DNA of 34,348 bases from Candidatus Sungiibacteriota bacterium (GCA_016206285.1 JACQRW010000011.1:1-34348); one strand, 5' to 3'; numbered from the stretch's first letter, positions 1 to 8,713 are shown. Notes: generated from the letters alone by a model not told the origin. A program made the numbers and translations.

Positions 1-1
1 C

Positions 2-526
2 ATTACAGACACCACTGCCAATCTTGCCGCGCATCTCAATATGCAAGGCCATAGAATCCTTGATGTATCAAAGATTTCAGGCTATCTGGGCAAGTGGAGC
101 ATAGATGAGGAGGGGACCCTCATGACTACCAAGGTGGTGACGGATGAGGTGGTGACAAAGGTGCTTAAAGCGCAACATGCCATATTTGGTTCTGCAGAGA
201 AGCCGGAGGGGATTACTATTTATGATAAAGCGACCAGCCAGCCCAAGTGCGTGATTGTAGAAAACGATGTTATTAAAATTGCATCCGGCGCGTGCGATGC
301 TCTATCTCCACCTCCCCCAGCCCCTTCTTTACAAGGAGGGGAAGCAGGAGTGGTAGCTCCTGCTTCGATAGCGGAACCCGAACCCGAGCCACCAGTGGTG
401 AACGCAGTTGAACCAACTCCGCCTGCGGAACCGGAAGCGACTCCGGAACCGGAAGCAACCTCGCCTGCCGCATCTGAACCAGCTCCCGAAACTCCACCCG
501 AAACCACGCCTCCGGCAGTGGAATAA
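2..526 (+). CDS. C-terminal part of a larger surface/tail-type protein with Pro/Glu/Thr-rich C-terminus (5' truncated by window)
   Basis: Frame open from window base 2 (ITDTTANLAAHLNMQGHRILDV...); low-complexity PEPEPPVV...PEATPEPEATSPAASEPAPETPPETTPPAVE tail; stop at 524-526. Confidence 0.6.
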   Translation: MTDTTANLAAHLNMQGHRILDVSKISGYLGKWSIDEEGTLMTTKVVTDEVVTKVLKAQHAIFGSAEKPEGITIYDKATSQPKCVIVENDVIKIASGACDALSPPPPAPSLQGGEAGVVAPASIAEPEPEPPVVNAVEPTPPAEPEATPEPEATSPAASEPAPETPPETTPPAVE

Positions 527-731
527 CGACTGAAAAAACTATCTGTTTTTATCTCACGATTTTCTCCCAAATCTCCATTTCCCCGCAAACTCGTGAGATG
601 AAAAAAATATGAAAAAAGATTTCCATGACGCGCCTTTTGGACAGCAAACGCCTTTTGCGTAAAATTAATGTTCTCTCGATAAAGGAGTTTAAAGAATTAG
701 ATGAAAAATTTGATATGTTGGTAAAACAGAC

Positions 732-755
732 GATCCCGCCATTGCTGGCGGGATC
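732..755. repeat. Perfect inverted repeat GATCCCGCCA-TTGC-TGGCGGGATC
   Basis: 10-bp perfect arms with a 4-nt loop. Confidence 0.8.
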
Positions 756-944
756 TCGGAGGCCGAAGCCGTTTGTAGGATAAGTATATCAGAATCAAAA
801 ACTATGTCAAGTTGTCCATCTATGGAAAACCAAAAAATCTCCCCTACCACCAAGAAAATTCGCGGTTAGTATTGGGATTTGGAGATTGAGATTTGATGAG
901 CAATTAGAGCAATTAGGTCAATTAGAAATTACTTCAACAAGCCC

Positions 945-2687
945 ATGACCAATCGCGAAATCGCAAACATATTGTACGAGATGGCGATGTTCTTTGAGAT
1001 GGAAGGCGCGGCTTTCAAGCCGGCCGCGTACGAGCGGGCTGGCCAGTCTATCGAATCGCTGGATACGGAGCTTGCCGGATTGTATCGCGAAAAAGGGAGA
1101 AATGCATTTGCGGATATCCCTGGCGTGGGAAAGGGGATTGCGGACCATCTGAAGGAGCTTTTAGAAAAAGGCGATTTTCGCGAGCATGCGGCGCTCGTTA
1201 AAAAGTACCCGGTCAAGATTGCCGAGCTTGCGGCCGTGCAAGGCGTGGGGCCGAAAATGATCAAACTGCTCTGGCAGAAACTGAAAATTAAAAATCTTGC
1301 GGATCTTGAACGCGCGGCAAAAGCCGGAAAAATCCGCACGCTGCCCGGGCTTGGCGAAAAGTCGGAACAAAAAATACTGAAGGGAATCGAATTTTTGAAA
1401 ACATCCGGCGGGCGGAAGCTGCTGGGCTCGATTTTGCCCGAAGTGCGTACGCTTGAGAGTCTGGTCCGTTCGTTTCCGGAGACGGAAGAGGCGGCTGTTG
1501 CCGGATCCATACGCAGGAGAAAAGAAACTATAGGAGATATAGACATTTTGGTTGCGTCGTCACAGCCGGAGGCGGTCATGCAAAAGTTTCTCGCGCTTCC
1601 CATTATCTCGCACGTGTACGGGCATGGGCAGACCAAAACCAATGTGCGGCTCAAGAACGGTTTGGATGCGGATTTGCGCGTGGTGCCGAAAAAGTCATGG
1701 GGTGCGGCACTCAACTACTTTACCGGCTCCAAAGAACACAATGTGGCGCTTCGCGAGCGCGCGATCAAAAAGGGATGGAAGCTCAATGAGTATGGATTGT
1801 TTTCCGCCAAAGGCGGACAGGCCGGCGCGAAAATGGTTGCAGGAAAGACTGAAGAGGAGCTCTATAAAAAACTCGGGCTTCGGTATATTGAGCCGGAATT
1901 GCGGGAAAATATGGGTGAGATCGAAGCGGCTCGCATGAACAAGCTACCGCATCTGATCGGGTATGGAGATATTCGCGGAGATCTGCAGGTGCAGACTGAC
2001 TGGACAGACGGGGATAATTCGATTGAAGAAATGGCGCTAGCCGCGTCTGACGCGGGGCTTGAGTACATTGCGATCACGGATCACACCCAGTATCTTGCTA
2101 TGACCAGAGGGCTTGATGAAAAAAAAGTCATCAAGCAAATGGCGGAAATTGACCGCGTGAACAAAAAACTGCGTGGCCGGGCGATCACGTGCCATGTGCT
2201 CAAAGGAACTGAGTGCGATATTCACAAAGACGGCTCGCTTGATCTAACCGACGATGTTCTCTCAAAACTTGATGTGGTCGGAGTCTCGATCCACTCGTAT
2301 TTCAAGCTCTCGCGCGAAGAGCAGACAAAACGCGTGATTCGCGCCATGGAAAACCCGCATGTTGATATTGTTTTCCATCTGACCGGCCGGCTGATTAACA
2401 AGCGGCCGCCCGTTGACGTGGATATTGATGCGATCATTGCCGCGGCAAAACGCACCGGTACTGTATTGGAAATCAACGCATCGCCGGAGCGGCTTGATCT
2501 GAAAGACGAGTACATTCGAAAATGCGTGGAAGCAGGGGTAAAAATGACCATAGACTCGGACGCGCATGCAGCCGATCATTTTACATTTCTCGAATACGGC
2601 ATAGCCCAGGCCCGCCGCGGCTGGGCGACCAAGAATGATATTATCAATACGCGTCCGCTCAAGGACTTTTTGCAGGCTCTGAAGTGA
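945..2687 (+). CDS. polX: DNA polymerase/3'-5' exonuclease PolX (family X polymerase + PHP domain)
   Basis: HhH repeats (VQGVGPKMIKLLW, LPGLGEKSEQKIL), GDIDILVASS polymerase motif, C-terminal PHP domain (GDLQVQTDWTDGDNS, ITDHTQ, IDSDAHAADH). Confidence 0.93.
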   Translation: MTNREIANILYEMAMFFEMEGAAFKPAAYERAGQSIESLDTELAGLYREKGRNAFADIPGVGKGIADHLKELLEKGDFREHAALVKKYPVKIAELAAVQGVGPKMIKLLWQKLKIKNLADLERAAKAGKIRTLPGLGEKSEQKILKGIEFLKTSGGRKLLGSILPEVRTLESLVRSFPETEEAAVAGSIRRRKETIGDIDILVASSQPEAVMQKFLALPIISHVYGHGQTKTNVRLKNGLDADLRVVPKKSWGAALNYFTGSKEHNVALRERAIKKGWKLNEYGLFSAKGGQAGAKMVAGKTEEELYKKLGLRYIEPELRENMGEIEAARMNKLPHLIGYGDIRGDLQVQTDWTDGDNSIEEMALAASDAGLEYIAITDHTQYLAMTRGLDEKKVIKQMAEIDRVNKKLRGRAITCHVLKGTECDIHKDGSLDLTDDVLSKLDVVGVSIHSYFKLSREEQTKRVIRAMENPHVDIVFHLTGRLINKRPPVDVDIDAIIAAAKRTGTVLEINASPERLDLKDEYIRKCVEAGVKMTIDSDAHAADHFTFLEYGIAQARRGWATKNDIINTRPLKDFLQALK

Positions 2688-2766
2688 TGGTTGTGTATAC
2701 GTATGGAGCTTGACCCCGCCCGCGGAATTGTATATACTTGCTGTATCTACATAATTATCTATTGCC

Positions 2767-3024
2767 ATGACTACCAAAGTTCAAAAGTGGGGAAACAGTC
2801 TTGCGGTCAGAATCCCTAAAGAAATGATACGGCGTCTTGCCTTGAGAGAGGGAAGCGGTATTGTGGTGCGCGAGCATAAGGACACAATTATTATTCGTCG
2901 GCAAGAACGGCAGGATCGTTTCATAAGTAAAAATGACTGGAGACAATATCTCATTCCCATTAGTCGTAAAAAAGAGAACGTAAGCGGCGCGATAGACCAC
3001 ATTTTATATGGTGCATCTCGTTGA
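2767..3024 (+). CDS. AbrB/MazE/VapB-type antitoxin
   Basis: MTTKVQKWGNSLAVRIPKEMIRRLALREGS: SpoVT-AbrB fold signature; overlaps downstream PIN-domain ORF. Confidence 0.88.
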   Translation: MTTKVQKWGNSLAVRIPKEMIRRLALREGSGIVVREHKDTIIIRRQERQDRFISKNDWRQYLIPISRKKENVSGAIDHILYGASR

Positions 3025-3388
3025 TAGTTCGGTGTGGGTAGCCCTCTTTCTTGACTTTGATACTCAACACCGAAAAGCTGAACAAACAATCCCAAAACTA
3101 TCCGGCATGATCTATCTGCCGTATTGTGTCATTGCGGAGGTTACGACAATACTTGCCTACAAACATTCCAAGCGGTTGGCCGACAATTTTATTGCGTATG
3201 TAAAAGACAATCGCGACCTCAAGATTGTCAATAATGATGCGCTTGACGAAATGGGATTTTACCCGACGATCCCGCATAAACTGTCCTTTACAGATGCAGC
3301 GCTTATTTTTCTCTCCGACAAGCTTGGTGCATCGCTCGTTACATTTGACAAACAACTCGCGCGGATAGCGAAAAAGGTGAAAACATAG
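3008..3388 (+). CDS. PIN-domain ribonuclease toxin (VapC-like)
   Basis: HLVDSSVWVALF, conserved acidic residues, LSFTDAALIFLSDKLGASLVTFDKQL; 17-bp overlap with antitoxin ORF. Confidence 0.88.
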   Translation: MVHLVDSSVWVALFLDFDTQHRKAEQTIPKLSGMIYLPYCVIAEVTTILAYKHSKRLADNFIAYVKDNRDLKIVNNDALDEMGFYPTIPHKLSFTDAALIFLSDKLGASLVTFDKQLARIAKKVKT

Positions 3389-3415
3389 AAATATAGCAAC
3401 AGAAATTGAAAAAAT

Positions 3416-4165
3416 ATGATAGAGTTGCCATCGCATCAAAATCAAAACTATCTGCTTGATGTTGAGAATCTCTCGATTATCATCGACCGCGAGGAGATTT
3501 TGCATGGCGTTTCGTTTTCCGTTGAACAGGGAGAGGCGCTGGTCGTGATCGGGCCAAATGGCGCCGGCAAGACCATGCTGTTTCGCGCCCTGCTCGGGTT
3601 GGTGCCGTATCAGGGGATGATCACATGGCAAAAAGGCGTCAGTATCGGTTATGTGCCGCAAAAATTTTTGATTGACCGGTCGCTGCCCATGACCGTACAG
3701 GAATTTTTTCTCTTGAAATCAAAGAAGTTCTGGCAGCCGGGAAGCGAATTTCTTGCCCATATCAGCCATGAGCTTTCAATCGTGGGGCTGCATGATGCTA
3801 TTTTGCAAAAATCGGTCAGCGAGCTTTCCGGCGGAGAATTTCAACGCGTGCTGATTGCCTGGGCCATGCTCAACCACCCTGATGTGCTGTTGTGCGATGA
3901 GCCGACTGCCGGGATAGATGCGGAAGGGGAGCAGACCGTGCATGCCATCCTTCATCGTTTGCAGGAGGAGCGCGGCACCACCGTTATTCTGATCTCGCAT
4001 GATTTGAATGTGGTGTATCAGTACGCCACCAATGTATTGTGCCTCAATAAGAAAATGATTTGCCATGGCGCGCCGCAAGAGGTCTTAAATCCGCAGGAGC
4101 TTGCCAAGATTTACGGCGGCGGAACATTCTACAACCATCCGAAGAACGTAGAACATAAAACATAG
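3416..4165 (+). CDS. znuC: Metal (Zn/Mn-type) ABC transporter ATP-binding protein, ZnuC-like
   Basis: Walker A GPNGAGKT, LSGGEFQRV signature, LLCDEPTAGID Walker B; followed by ZnuB-like permease. Confidence 0.85.
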   Translation: MIELPSHQNQNYLLDVENLSIIIDREEILHGVSFSVEQGEALVVIGPNGAGKTMLFRALLGLVPYQGMITWQKGVSIGYVPQKFLIDRSLPMTVQEFFLLKSKKFWQPGSEFLAHISHELSIVGLHDAILQKSVSELSGGEFQRVLIAWAMLNHPDVLLCDEPTAGIDAEGEQTVHAILHRLQEERGTTVILISHDLNVVYQYATNVLCLNKKMICHGAPQEVLNPQELAKIYGGGTFYNHPKNVEHKT

Positions 4166-4181
4166 GACATAGAACAAACAA

Positions 4182-4949
4182 ATGGAAGCATCACTTCTTG
4201 AAACATTGCTTATTGCGCTGGTTGTCGGCGCCGCATCAGGCGCGGTGGGCTCGTTTATTTTGCTCAAACGCATGGCGCTGGTGGGCGACGCGCTCTCGCA
4301 CGTCGCATTGCCGGGGATCGCCCTCGCGCTCATCTATCATTTTGATCCGTTTTGGGGGGTGCTGTCGTTTCTTTTGGCTGCCGCAATTCTCGTCTGGTAT
4401 CTTGAACAGCACACGCGCCTGCCGTCCGATGCGCTGGTTGGTTTGCTTTTTACCGCGAGTCTTGCCATCGGTATCCTGTCCCTTCCCGGCGAGGAGATTC
4501 TTGATTCGCTTTTTGGCGAGTTCCCCAGTCTTGATCCGCTGACGTTTGCGTCTGTGATCGCGGCCGGAATCGTACTCACGGCGCTCGCATTTTTCCTGAC
4601 GCGGAAATTTTTGTTTTCTATCGTCTCAAATGAACTTGCCCGCGTACAGGGAGGGGGAAGCAGGGTGCAGCAGCTCGTCTTGCTTCTTATTTTTTCCGGC
4701 GTGGTGGCGCTTGGCATCAAGCTCGTCGGCACGCTCCTGATGGGCGCACTCACTATCATCCCCGCATCCATTGCAAAAAATATCAGCACGAGTGCTCGCA
4801 GCTATATTCTTTTAAGTACCCTGCTCGGTGCCCTTATCGCCGCTGCAGGCGCATTTGCGAGCCACGCTTTTCACCTTCTGCCCGGCCCCACGATCATACT
4901 TCTGGGTGTCGGAGTCTTTGTCTGCTCGCTGATTTTTTGGAGGGAATAA
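4182..4949 (+). CDS. znuB: Metal ABC transporter permease, ZnuB-like (ABC-3 family)
   Basis: Multi-TM protein with FILLKRMALVGDALSHVALPGIA, characteristic of ABC-3 permeases. Confidence 0.85.
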   Translation: MEASLLETLLIALVVGAASGAVGSFILLKRMALVGDALSHVALPGIALALIYHFDPFWGVLSFLLAAAILVWYLEQHTRLPSDALVGLLFTASLAIGILSLPGEEILDSLFGEFPSLDPLTFASVIAAGIVLTALAFFLTRKFLFSIVSNELARVQGGGSRVQQLVLLLIFSGVVALGIKLVGTLLMGALTIIPASIAKNISTSARSYILLSTLLGALIAAAGAFASHAFHLLPGPTIILLGVGVFVCSLIFWRE

Positions 4950-4966
4950 AAATTTATGAAATTAAA

Positions 4967-4994
4967 AATAACCCCGACATATGCCGGAGTTATT
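4967..4994. terminator. Bidirectional intrinsic terminator between convergent znuB and rplT
   Basis: AATAACCCCGAC-ATAT-GCCGGAGTTATT imperfect 12-bp stem, T/A-rich on both sides. Confidence 0.65.
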
Positions 4995-5020
4995 TTAAGA
5001 ATTTTTAAAACGAGCTCACA

Positions 5021-5368
5021 TTATTTCTTTACCGCAGCGAGTACTTTTCCAAAAGCAGACGGGTGGTTTTCGGCAAGATCGGCAAGGATTTTGCGGTCAA
5101 GTTCGATCTTCTTTTCTTTGAGTGCGCCGATGAATGCGCTGTACGACATGTCTTGGCTGCGGGTTGCGGCGCCGATTTTCACCTGCCAGAGGCGGCGGAA
5201 ACTGCGCTTTTTCTGCTTGCGTCCCACGAATGCATTTGGCCATGCGTGCAGCAGGGCCTGCCGCGCAAGCTTTTCTTTATTTTTCTGCCCCCAACGAAAT
5301 CCCTTTGCATATTTGAGCAATTTTTCGCGGCGCTTATGGGCTATGGTTCCTCGTTTAACTCTGGTCAT
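5021..5368 (-). CDS. rplT: 50S ribosomal protein L20
   Basis: MTRVKRGTIAHKRREKLLKYAKGF... typical L20. Confidence 0.96.
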   Translation of the reverse strand: MTRVKRGTIAHKRREKLLKYAKGFRWGQKNKEKLARQALLHAWPNAFVGRKQKKRSFRRLWQVKIGAATRSQDMSYSAFIGALKEKKIELDRKILADLAENHPSAFGKVLAAVKK

Positions 5369-5455
5369 AAATCACGATGCACGTAACACGTAGCACGATA
5401 CACAAGAAATGCCAGTCCTATTTCCTCTCTATCGTTTTACGTTCTCTGTTTTACG

Positions 5456-5635
5456 TTAATTATTAGCGTATGCTCTCATTTTTTTCGCAAGAGCAGGGGT
5501 AAAGCCGAGCATGCCTTTTTTGCGGCCTTGTTCGCCCTGGCCTTTCTTTGCATTAAAATGATTATGTCCCGCGCGGCGGCGGAGCACTTTTCCGGTTCGG
5601 GTGAATTTAATTCGTTTGAGAACAGCTTTTCGCAT
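5456..5635 (-). CDS. rpmI: 50S ribosomal protein L35 (59 aa, below the ORF-track cutoff)
   Basis: Manual translation of minus strand: MRKAVLKRIKFTRTGKVLRRRAGHNHFNAKKGQGEQGRKKGMLGFTPALAKKMRAYANN*; lies between infC and rplT. Confidence 0.9.
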   Translation of the reverse strand: MRKAVLKRIKFTRTGKVLRRRAGHNHFNAKKGQGEQGRKKGMLGFTPALAKKMRAYANN

Positions 5636-5701
5636 TGAAGTAGGGTTTAGAGTCGAGGGTATGGGGTATAGAAAAGAACTCTACACCCTAATACCTCAAC
5701 C

Positions 5702-6211
5702 CTATTTTTTCGTTATAACCGCAAGCAATCCATGGGGAAGGCGTTTTGGAGCAAGCTCTACGGTAAAATCCGTGGGAATCATTTCGAGAAACGCATTAAA
5801 TTTTTCAAGCGCCAGCGCACCATGGGCTTTCTGCCTGCCGACCAGCTTCATGTCTATGCGCACTTTGTGGCCTTCGTCAAGAAATTTCTTGATGTTCTTG
5901 GCTCGAAGCTCGAGATCGTGGGTGCCGGTCAGAAACCCGATCCGTATTCCCTTTACCTCGCTCGTATCTTTATGTTTCTTGCCCTGCTCGCGCTCGTTTT
6001 TTTCCCGCTCGTACCGGAACTTCCCATAGTCCATGATCTTGCATACGGGCGGCTTCACAGTCGGGGCGATCTCGATAAGATCAAGCCCGCGTTCGTTGGC
6101 GAGACGAAGTGCGTCGGTGGTTTCCATCACGCCCAGATTCGCGCCCTCGTCGTCAATGACTCGGATCGGGGTCGTGCGGATAAGTTGATTGATACGATAG
6201 CGTCGTTGGAT
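5702..6211 (-). CDS. infC: Translation initiation factor IF-3, with proposed non-canonical AUC start
   Basis: INQLIRTTPIRVIDDEGANLG...PPVCKIMDYGKFRYE...; no ATG/GTG/TTG between the predicted promoter and the conserved N-terminus, so the start position is inferred. Confidence 0.85.
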   Translation of the reverse strand: MQRRYRINQLIRTTPIRVIDDEGANLGVMETTDALRLANERGLDLIEIAPTVKPPVCKIMDYGKFRYEREKNEREQGKKHKDTSEVKGIRIGFLTGTHDLELRAKNIKKFLDEGHKVRIDMKLVGRQKAHGALALEKFNAFLEMIPTDFTVELAPKRLPHGLLAVITKK

Positions 6212-6251
6212 AGTAAAAAAGTTTAAAAAACTGATAAATAGCCTTACGTAT

Positions 6252-6280
6252 GGGACTATACAGGATAGGGGGAATAAAGT
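6252..6280 (-). promoter_or_regulatory. Sigma70-type promoter for infC-rpmI-rplT
   Basis: Minus strand TTGACT-17 nt-TATAGT, upstream of infC. Confidence 0.7.
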
Positions 6281-6357
6281 CAATGCATTCTCGTAGGCTG
6301 ACCTTGCAAGTGGTTTACCACGAGCGAGTGACGAACGTAAGTGAGGAACGAGTCGAG

Positions 6358-6757
6358 TGGAGATGGGGGGAATCGAACCCCCGTGTGAAAGATGTTGTGC
6401 TGGCACTGGTACGAGCGTAGCCGTGTTTGGTATCCAGGGCAAAGGTAGAAATGCGGCAAAATCCTTTGGCTGGTTTCCGGTATGATGTCAGCTGCCGCTC
6501 CCGGAGAATGGCAACTTAAGCTTGCGGTATGACACTGGCTGATCTGTCCTGCAAGCCGGACAGGCCAATGGCATGAGCTTAACTTTCGTTAGGCAAATGC
6601 GGGAGCAAATTGAGCCGCGCCAAACCAGTTGACGGCAACTCCTTTTGCTTTTTCAGATACGTTTGCACGTATTGGTCGGAGGGATTGGTACGAGGTTCCC
6701 TGCCACCCTCGACTCGATGCGTCACACGCCATGCCCTCATCGAAGCCGATCATCCCC
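6358..6757 (-). ncRNA. ssrA: Transfer-messenger RNA (tmRNA)
   Basis: Minus strand 5' GGGGATGATCGGCTTCGATGAGGG... and 3' ...GGGGGTTCGATTCCCCCCATCTCCA; 7-bp acceptor stem GGGGATG/CATCTCC; internal tag ORF ending ...AAQFAPAFA-TAA. Confidence 0.93.
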
Positions 6758-6768
6758 AAAATAAAAAT

Positions 6769-7215
6769 TTATCGTGTTTTCAAAGTCCGTTCAATCTCGC
6801 GCTTGGACTCGCGCTGTTTGATAACCTCGCGCTTGTCGCTGCTCTTTTTATGCCTGCCAAGTCCGATCAAAAGCTTCACATAGCCCGATTTATTATACAT
6901 CTTCAAAGGCACCATTGTCAATCCTTTGCGCGCCGCGCCGCCAATGAGCGATTTGATTTCTTTTGTATGCAGCAGCAGCCGCCGCGTGCGCGAAGGATCG
7001 TAAGTCTTGGGCGCGTTGGCAAGCTGAAATGCCGGTATGGTCGCGCCGATGAGCCATGCCTGGTTGTCCCGGATGATTGCAAATGAGCCGCTGATTTGGG
7101 CGTGTCCCGCTTTTGCGGACTTTACCTCAAAACCGAACAGCTCAATACCGGCCTCGATAGTCTCGAGAATTTCGTAATCAAATCTTGCCCGGCGATTTTC
7201 TATTACGGTTTCCAT
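6769..7215 (-). CDS. smpB: SsrA-binding protein SmpB
   Basis: METVIENRRARFDYEILETIEAGIELFGFEVKSAKAGHAQISGSFAII...; conserved SmpB; stop 11 nt from tmRNA 5' end. Confidence 0.94.
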   Translation of the reverse strand: METVIENRRARFDYEILETIEAGIELFGFEVKSAKAGHAQISGSFAIIRDNQAWLIGATIPAFQLANAPKTYDPSRTRRLLLHTKEIKSLIGGAARKGLTMVPLKMYNKSGYVKLLIGLGRHKKSSDKREVIKQRESKREIERTLKTR

Positions 7216-7243
7216 GATCCAATTCTGTCCTTTTTTATCCACT

Positions 7244-7271
7244 TTGAAAAGAGTTGGATGGGTGGTATACT
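7244..7271 (+). promoter_or_regulatory. Predicted sigma70-type promoter of the SIMPL-domain gene
   Basis: TTGAAA-16 nt-TATACT. Confidence 0.55.
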
Positions 7272-7310
7272 AAAAAGGACAGATACATTATCAATGGTAA
7301 AAACATTTCT

Positions 7311-8141
7311 ATGAACGAAAACACAAATGGTTTTGAAAAAATGATCGGAGCGAGAAATGCCAGCCGCGTGGTTGCGTTGGGGAGCGTCTTTCTCGCGGTA
7401 TTAATCCTGTATTTTACGGTATCAGCTGTAAAGCTCTTAAAAACGCGGCCTGAAGGCGAGCTGCCGCGCCAGATTGCGGTTTCAGGCGAGGGCAAGACAA
7501 CGGTCAAGCCGGATATTGCGGTCTTTACTGCGGGTGTTGTGGCGCAGGCAGCCAAAGTCAAAGACGCGCAGACCGAGAACACGAAAAAATCAAACGCAAT
7601 TATTGAGTTTTTGAAAAAGAGCGGGGTTGATGAAAAAGACATCAAGACCACCGAATATAGTATCTACCCCCAGTACCAGTCTTCGTACCCGCCCCCATGC
7701 GTATTTCCGGGACCGTGTCCGATGACAACAGTCCGGCCTCCGGAGATCGTTTCCTATCAGGTGCGCCAGACCATCGAAGTAAAAGTGCGCGATCTTGGCA
7801 AAGTGGATGATCTGTTGGACGGCGTAGTATCTGCCGGAGCCAATGAGGTCGGCTCCATCACCTTTAAAATGGACGATCCCGAAGCGGCGCGTGTTGCAGC
7901 CCGTAAAGAAGCCATTGACAAGGCAAAAGCAAAAGCGCAGGTGCTTGCGGATGATCTTGGAATCCGCCTGAAAAGAATTGTATCGTACAACGAAGAAGGA
8001 TCAGGATACCCCATCTATCCCATGGCCATGGAATATGCCAAAAGCAGCGGGTTGGGCGGAGGCGCCGCGCCTGCTCCGCAGGTCCAGCCCGGCGAGCAGG
8101 AGGTGACTGCAAACGTCACGATCGTGTATGAGTTTCGGTAG
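7311..8141 (+). CDS. SIMPL domain (DUF541) membrane-anchored/secreted protein
   Basis: N-terminal TM segment; ISVSGEGKTTVKPDIAVFTAGV-like motif (here IAVSGEGKTTVKPDIAVFTAGV) and C-terminal VTANVTIVYEF. Confidence 0.85.
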   Translation: MNENTNGFEKMIGARNASRVVALGSVFLAVLILYFTVSAVKLLKTRPEGELPRQIAVSGEGKTTVKPDIAVFTAGVVAQAAKVKDAQTENTKKSNAIIEFLKKSGVDEKDIKTTEYSIYPQYQSSYPPPCVFPGPCPMTTVRPPEIVSYQVRQTIEVKVRDLGKVDDLLDGVVSAGANEVGSITFKMDDPEAARVAARKEAIDKAKAKAQVLADDLGIRLKRIVSYNEEGSGYPIYPMAMEYAKSSGLGGGAAPAPQVQPGEQEVTANVTIVYEFR

Positions 8142-8162
8142 TCTGATTCCGACATGTGTACC

Positions 8163-8201
8163 GCAAGACCTCCCAATCAGTGAGTGGGAGGTCTTGCTTT
8201 T
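8163..8201 (+). terminator. Intrinsic terminator
   Basis: Perfect 13-bp stem GCAAGACCTCCCA/TGGGAGGTCTTGC, 9-nt loop, followed by TTTT. Confidence 0.7.
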
Positions 8202-8261
8202 GCAACTGATGAATCTGTGATAGAGTGCTGTAAACAGCTCTTCGATAAGGAGGATCTATAT

Positions 8262-8669
8262 ATGGAACCCCAAGGTCCAATATCTCCTGCCTCATATCCC
8301 TACCCTTATAATATCGATCCACGCGAGTGTACTATATCGGGAGAAGCGTGGGTTCTTTTATCCGAGAACCGTATGGAGGAAGTTATGGATATCATTGAGC
8401 GCGAGCGTCCGGATATCGCTGCATATATTGATTTACAACATGATGTCAATATTTGTGGTATCGTCTGCGATCGAACACCATACGTCGTTATGGTTTGGAC
8501 CACGGGGATTGCAGAGGAGCCTCTTGAACTCGTCCGAGATATAATTACAACAAACGATCCCGAGGCAAAACCGTGCGCAGACGCCGATCTTGAGACATTT
8601 CTCACGAGTACGGCCCTTCAAGAATGGGTAGATAAGTTTGTCGCGGCAGAGCAGATAAGTCGGAATTAG
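8262..8669 (+). CDS. Hypothetical protein
   Basis: ORF with SD-like AAGGAGGAT upstream of ATG at 8262; no family recognised. Confidence 0.55.
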   Translation: MEPQGPISPASYPYPYNIDPRECTISGEAWVLLSENRMEEVMDIIERERPDIAAYIDLQHDVNICGIVCDRTPYVVMVWTTGIAEEPLELVRDIITTNDPEAKPCADADLETFLTSTALQEWVDKFVAAEQISRN

Positions 8670-8690
8670 TCCGTCATCATTTTCTAAAGT

Positions 8691-8713
8691 AAGGCCCCCG
8701 GCCTTTTCTTTTT
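8691..8713 (+). terminator. Short intrinsic terminator
   Basis: AAGGCC-CCC-GGCCTT followed by TTCTTTTTG. Confidence 0.55.

Noticed and set aside
929-1714. 261-aa minus-strand ORF
   Set aside because: Antisense to polX; no recognisable protein features
3416-4949. Complete zinc uptake system
   Set aside because: Only ATPase and permease are present; no substrate-binding protein in the window, so substrate specificity is unproven
6610-7086. 158-aa plus-strand ORF and overlapping 6629-6883 ORF
   Set aside because: Lie across the tmRNA and antisense to smpB
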